From contig DYDD01000004.1 in the NCBI GenBank assembly GCA_020718045.1, positions 765 to 35,756 of the forward strand: DNA of 34,992 nt, given 5' to 3'. The stretch comes from Fibrobacter sp. Its GTDB lineage: Bacteria > Krumholzibacteriota > Krumholzibacteriia > LZORAL124-64-63. Shown here one piece after another: positions 30,991 through 34,992 of this stretch. Every line of letters starts with the position of its first letter. Within the stretch, counting starts at the first letter, position 1. The translations under genes and the position numbers were made by a program. The notes below the pieces were generated by a model, which saw only the letters and a program-made list of their open reading frames with translations, did not search any database and was not told the origin of the DNA.

Positions 30991-31914
30991 CTACTCTCCT
31001 GCTTCCGTGCTGAAGATCCCGAAAGCCTGGACGCGCCCTTCGTAGCCTTGGGCCACCAGGATGCGACCGGGCGTCGCGGCGATGGCCAGGGGGTGGTAGA
31101 GCTGCCCCGGCGCGCCGCCGAACGATCCGAATTCCGACGTGAAGTTGAAGTCTCGGTCGTAGACCAAGACCGTGTGCCGCATGCGGTCCAGGACCAACAC
31201 CTCGTCGGCGGGTCCGAACGCGACGCCGACGGGGAAGGCGAGGCGCCCCGGGCTGGTGCCGGGGCGGCCGAAGGAGCCGGCGTCCGCGCCTTCGGCCGTG
31301 AGGACCAGCACGACGTGCAGCTCGCCGCCGGGAACGAAGAGACGGCCGTCGGGCGCTTCGGCGGGCCGGCCGAGTTCCGACTGTTCAGTGACGCCTTCGA
31401 GGGCGCGGTGCCAGAGCACGCGGCCGGTCGCGGCGTCGTGCTTGGTCAGCGTGCCGGCGCGCTTGTCGAGGGACATATAATGGCCGTCGGCGGTGACGAT
31501 CAGGTGGTCGGGCTGCCATTGCGGCGCGGGCCGTTCGACATCGAAGCGCACCGGTTCGCCGTGCAGGTCGAGCTTGCGCAGCGTGCGCTCCCCGGCGGCG
31601 TCGCGGTCGGCGAAGACGAAACCGCCGTCACGGTCCAGGCAGCCGTCGGCGGGGGTCGAGAGGGAGGCGGCGATACTGCTGGTGAACAGGGTGATCCCGT
31701 GTCCATCGACCACATGGAAGCACACGCCCCGCTCGTCGGTGACGCACACGTCGCCGGTCGCCGGGTCGACGCTCAGAGCGATGGGGCGGACATGGCCGGA
31801 TGTTCCCACGCCCAACTGCAGCATGCCCTCGTAGCGATAAGCGATCGTTCCTTTCGCCGCGAGCGGGCAAAGGAACAGCGTCAGGGCGGTGCAGATTGCA
31901 AGGCATCTTGTCAT
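30991..31914 (-). CDS. Secreted NHL-repeat beta-propeller protein
   Basis: Signal peptide MTRCLAICTALTLFLCPLAAKG; repeated propeller signatures (RPIALSVDPATGDVCVTDE; GRLAFPVGVAFGPADEVLVLDRMRHTVLVYD; GQLYHPLAIAATPGRILVAQGYEGRVQAF). Confidence 0.8.
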   Translation of the reverse strand: MTRCLAICTALTLFLCPLAAKGTIAYRYEGMLQLGVGTSGHVRPIALSVDPATGDVCVTDERGVCFHVVDGHGITLFTSSIAASLSTPADGCLDRDGGFVFADRDAAGERTLRKLDLHGEPVRFDVERPAPQWQPDHLIVTADGHYMSLDKRAGTLTKHDAATGRVLWHRALEGVTEQSELGRPAEAPDGRLFVPGGELHVVLVLTAEGADAGSFGRPGTSPGRLAFPVGVAFGPADEVLVLDRMRHTVLVYDRDFNFTSEFGSFGGAPGQLYHPLAIAATPGRILVAQGYEGRVQAFGIFSTEAGE

Positions 31915-32015
31915 GGGGCTGTCACCGAATCTGTTGGTGGATTCACAGCGAGGGCGAGTCGGAGTCGCAAGCAACGCTGTTGTTGTCACCCATTGTGAAC
32001 GCTTGTCACGGAGAT

Positions 32016-32045
32016 ATCATAGCGGTTCTGTTACTAATCCGTCAA
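32016..32045 (-). promoter_or_regulatory. Sigma70-like promoter candidate for the NHL-repeat gene
   Basis: On the minus strand TTGACG-N18-TATGAT within a locally AT-rich intergenic stretch. Confidence 0.55.
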
Positions 32046-32130
32046 AGGCAAAGTGAAGTGAACGATGTCATATTGCGAACAATCTTCATTTTTGACAATA
32101 AATGCCAAAATCGACATTTTGGAGTTGAGA

Positions 32131-32159
32131 TGAAAAACCGGCCCCCTCGCGGGGGCCGG
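32131..32159 (-). terminator. Rho-independent terminator of the giant multiheme cytochrome gene
   Basis: On the minus strand CCGGCCCCC-GCGA-GGGGGCCGG followed by TTTTT. Confidence 0.85.
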
Positions 32160-32203
32160 CCTGTTAAAATAGTATCCGGATTGTCGGTCTCTGGTCCCGA
32201 CGA

Positions 32204-34992
32204 TCAGCGCTTCTCGCGGATCTTCTCGGTGTGACATCCGATGCACAGCTTCCCGCCGGCATCCTCCCGGAGGACCTTTTCGAACTCAGAGCCGTGAGGG
32301 TCGTGGCAACTGGAGCAGACGATCTCGCCGCCATGGACCGGATCCGTCGTGCCGGCGCCCAGAGGGTGGTCGGTGTGCTCCTGCCAGGTGTGGCAGCGCA
32401 GACAGGGGTCGGGACCGGCGGGTGCCGACCCGGGAGCGCCTACGGCGGCATGGGGGTTGTGGCACATCGTGCACTGACGGCCCTCGGGATCGGGGTGCCG
32501 GTGGCTCGACGACTTCATGCGCTCGGCCTGCTCGGCGTGGCAGCGTCCGCAGACGGCGACCTGGCTGCGGGGCAGCAGGTTGGACACCGGCGAGGCGTGG
32601 GGAGTGTGGCACTCCAGGCAGGCCCGCTCGCCCGCAAGCGGGGCGTGGAGGGTCGCGCCCTTGAGTTCCTCGGCCAGACCGGGATGGCAGGCCAGGCACA
32701 GGCGCTTTTCGGCTCCCGTCTGCACCTTGCCGCCGGCGTCGTGGCAAGCCTTGCAGTCGCGCTTGGCGTACGGCTGGTGGACGTGCCCGTGCGTCAAACC
32801 GGCGTGCGTGCTGGCGTGCGGATCGTGGCAGGCCATGCAGTCGGCCGTCCCGAGATCGAAGTTCAAGTGCGGTTTGGCCAGCGCGGCGCCCGCGAGGTCG
32901 TGGCAGGTCGCGCAGAGGGCGGGCACCGCCTTGGACAGGAGATCCGCTTGGTCCGTGCCGTGGGCGTCGTGGCAGGTGGCGCACTTCCCGTCGGCGAACG
33001 GTTGGTGCCGCCTCGGCAGCGACTGGGCCGTTTGCAGGTCCTGGTGACAGGTCCAACAGAGAGCCGTGCGCGCCGTGCGCAGCAGGGCGGGCTGGTCCGA
33101 GCCGTGGGGATCGTGGCATGCGGCGCAGTCGCCGTCGCGGGCGGGCCGGTGGGCCAGATCCGCCCGGGGGAACAGCGTGCCGCCGCCGTGGCAGACCGCG
33201 CAGGCGGCGCCGACGCCGCCGGCTTTCAACAAGTGCTCGCCGCGGGCGGCGTGGGCGTCGTGGCAGGCGCTGCACTCGCCGTCGTCGAAGGGGGCGTGGG
33301 GGTGTTTGCGCGTCGCCGTCAGCCCGTCGTGGCAGCCGGCGCACAGCGCCTTCTGGTCGGCGATGGGCGCGGGGCCGTCGTGGCAGGTCGCGCAGTCACG
33401 GTCGTCGAAGGGCGGGTGCGAATTCGGCCGGATCAGCGCCGCCTGCGTCGAGTGGTGCGGCGCGTGGCAGCCGGTGCAGTCCAGCCCGAGGAGGTCGCGC
33501 CCGAGGTGGGCGCCCTTCAGGGCGTCGTCGTTCTCGTCGTGGCAGCGGAAGCAGAGCTCGGTCGCCGGCGCCGCCAGTAGCGAGGGCTGCGCGCCGCCGT
33601 GCGGGAGGTGGCAGGTCGTGCAGTCGTCCTGGATCGGGGGATGGACCGACTTGGCCGCCGCGACGTCGACGATGTCGTTGTGGCAGATCGTGCAGAGCAG
33701 GGGCTCCGGTGCGGAGAGCAGGTCGCCGCGAGCCGCGCGGTGGGCGTCGTGACAGGCCGTGCAGTTGCCGGCGGCGACCGGCGCGTGCGCGTGGCCGCCG
33801 GCGCCCGGGCCGGTGTCGTGGCAGACCAGGCAGATCTCCGCAGCCGGGCGGCGCAGCATGGCGACCTCGTCGCCGCCGTGGGGGCGGTGACAGTCGCCGC
33901 AGAGGCCGTCCGCGACGGGCGGGTGCAGGCTGCCCCCCTCGGGGCGGACGGCCTGGTCGGCGTGGCAGGCCAGGCAAGTCGCCGCGGGCGTCGTCTTCAA
34001 CAGCGATGGCTGATCGGCGCGGTGCGGCACGTGGCAGGCCAGGCAGTCGCCGCGCGCCGCCACATCGTGGGGATGGGAGGTGACGAGCTCGACCTTGACC
34101 TTGAGGTGGCAACCGAGGCAGAGGGTCCCGGCCTTGGCGGTCAGCAGGCCCGGTTCGGTCGAGCTGTGCGGGTCGTGGCAGGCGGAACAGTCCCTCTTGA
34201 CGAAGGGCGTGTGGTCCGAAACGGCGGCGGCCGCACCGTCGTCGATCTCGCTGTGGCAACCGAGGCACAGTTCTCCGGGCTGTGCGGTCAGCAGCGCGGC
34301 CCGTTCGCCGCCGTGGGCGTCGTGGCAGGCGGCGCAGTCGCCCCCGGCGACCGGTGCGTGGACCACGTTGCGGCGGAACGGATCGTCCCCGTGGCACCCG
34401 AAACAGAGTCGGCGCAGTTCGGTCCTGATCATCCCGGAGTGCGCGCTGCCATGGGCGGCGTGGCAGTCCAGGCAGGAGCCGTCGGCGACGGGGGCGTGGG
34501 GCGTCGCGGCGCCGGCGCCGGGCTGGTCGTGGCAGGACAGGCACAGGTCGTTACCCTGGGCGACCAGCGCGGTGCGGCCGTCGGCGTCTTTCACGTGGCA
34601 GGCGGCGCAGTCGCGGTCCCGGACGGGCGCGTGCTGCACGGCCAGCAGGAGCTTCGACGCGTCGGCGCTGTGGGGGTCGTGGCAGGACGTGCAGCCGACG
34701 GTCGCGTCCGCGTCGCCGTGCGCCTGCGCGAGCTTGCGGACATCGCGGTGGCAGGACAGGCAGAGGGCGTCGACGGCGACGTCCAGCAGATGCGGCTCGG
34801 CGCTGCCGTGGGGCCGGTGGCAGGCGGCGCAGCCCTGCTTCTTCAGCGGGGCGTGGACGAACGCGCGCGAGAAAGCGGCGCTGTCGTGGCAGGTCAGGCA
34901 GGACGCGTCGCCCTTCGCGGGCAGCAGGTCCGGCTGTCCGCTGCCGTGGGGGTCGTGGCAGGCGACGCAGCCGCCGTCCCGCACCGGCGGGT
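32204..34992 (-). CDS. Giant multiheme c-type cytochrome with doubled-CXXCH repeats (5' end beyond the window)
   Basis: 926 aa visible with 39 CxxCH motifs by hand count; alternating CxxCHxPH and LCxxCH half-repeats. The frame stays open to the window edge (PPVRDGGCVACH), so the GTG at 34984 is internal. Confidence 0.95.
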   Translation of the reverse strand, partial: PPVRDGGCVACHDPHGSGQPDLLPAKGDASCLTCHDSAAFSRAFVHAPLKKQGCAACHRPHGSAEPHLLDVAVDALCLSCHRDVRKLAQAHGDADATVGCTSCHDPHSADASKLLLAVQHAPVRDRDCAACHVKDADGRTALVAQGNDLCLSCHDQPGAGAATPHAPVADGSCLDCHAAHGSAHSGMIRTELRRLCFGCHGDDPFRRNVVHAPVAGGDCAACHDAHGGERAALLTAQPGELCLGCHSEIDDGAAAAVSDHTPFVKRDCSACHDPHSSTEPGLLTAKAGTLCLGCHLKVKVELVTSHPHDVAARGDCLACHVPHRADQPSLLKTTPAATCLACHADQAVRPEGGSLHPPVADGLCGDCHRPHGGDEVAMLRRPAAEICLVCHDTGPGAGGHAHAPVAAGNCTACHDAHRAARGDLLSAPEPLLCTICHNDIVDVAAAKSVHPPIQDDCTTCHLPHGGAQPSLLAAPATELCFRCHDENDDALKGAHLGRDLLGLDCTGCHAPHHSTQAALIRPNSHPPFDDRDCATCHDGPAPIADQKALCAGCHDGLTATRKHPHAPFDDGECSACHDAHAARGEHLLKAGGVGAACAVCHGGGTLFPRADLAHRPARDGDCAACHDPHGSDQPALLRTARTALCWTCHQDLQTAQSLPRRHQPFADGKCATCHDAHGTDQADLLSKAVPALCATCHDLAGAALAKPHLNFDLGTADCMACHDPHASTHAGLTHGHVHQPYAKRDCKACHDAGGKVQTGAEKRLCLACHPGLAEELKGATLHAPLAGERACLECHTPHASPVSNLLPRSQVAVCGRCHAEQAERMKSSSHRHPDPEGRQCTMCHNPHAAVGAPGSAPAGPDPCLRCHTWQEHTDHPLGAGTTDPVHGGEIVCSSCHDPHGSEFEKVLREDAGGKLCIGCHTEKIREKR

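Noticed and set aside
29536-31998. 820-aa plus-strand ORF
   Set aside because: Antisense to the hexaheme cytochrome and NHL genes, which have signal peptides and clear motifs.
31981-32010. CRP/FNR-like site (TGTGAACGCTTGTCAC)
   Set aside because: Half-sites are spaced by 7 nt rather than 6 and the inner bases do not match the consensus.
32231-33580. Plus-strand ORFs opposite the giant cytochrome, and the tandem DNA repeats there as a possible CRISPR array
   Set aside because: The periodic words (for example tcgtggcaggc) encode CxxCH motifs on the minus strand. Spacing and sequence vary as in protein repeats, without identical repeat units.
34984-34992. GTG at 34984 as the start codon of the giant cytochrome
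   Set aside because: The frame continues upstream (PPV) and matches the internal HPPV/HAPV repeat, so this is an internal Val; the start is outside the window.

Overview
This is a GC-rich bacterial chromosomal window of about 35 kb, probably from a Gram-negative lineage given its outer-membrane barrel, lipoproteins, DegP-type protease, MacA-type adaptor and multiheme cytochromes. I found no rRNA, tRNA or CRISPR array.

Plus strand, about 0.6-4.9 kb: a tightly packed set encoding a DsbD-N-domain lipoprotein, a DUF432-like protein, an MscS channel and a polytopic membrane protein. Next come an outer-membrane barrel, an HD-like protein, an LTA-synthase/sulfatase-superfamily lipoprotein, a ferredoxin and a DegP/HtrA protease.

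About 10.7-18.7 kb: an unusual fusion of a response-regulator receiver domain to an SLC13/DASS-type transporter, with Glu at the normal phospho-Asp position. It is followed by ppk2, an NtrC-type sigma54 regulator (minus strand) and a MacA-ATPase-permease efflux set.

About 18.7-18.95 kb: a long imperfect inverted repeat of about 235 bp, flanked by an 8-bp direct repeat (ACGAGTAG). It looks like a MITE inserted exactly at the permease stop codon. Two accessory, orphan-like genes follow.

Minus strand, 21.7-29.4 kb: a gapless haem operon, hemE-hemN-hemH-hemG(Y)-ccsA/hemX-hemA-DUF4126. It lies directly next to a minus-strand cytochrome locus with a hexaheme cytochrome, an NHL-repeat protein and a very large doubled-CXXCH cytochrome. 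I counted 39 CxxCH motifs in the visible part of that cytochrome, and it runs off the window edge.

Strongest leads: the receiver-transporter fusion beside PPK2, the giant cytochrome coupled to a haem operon, and the MITE-like palindrome. All family assignments come from reading the translated sequence; no database search was run.
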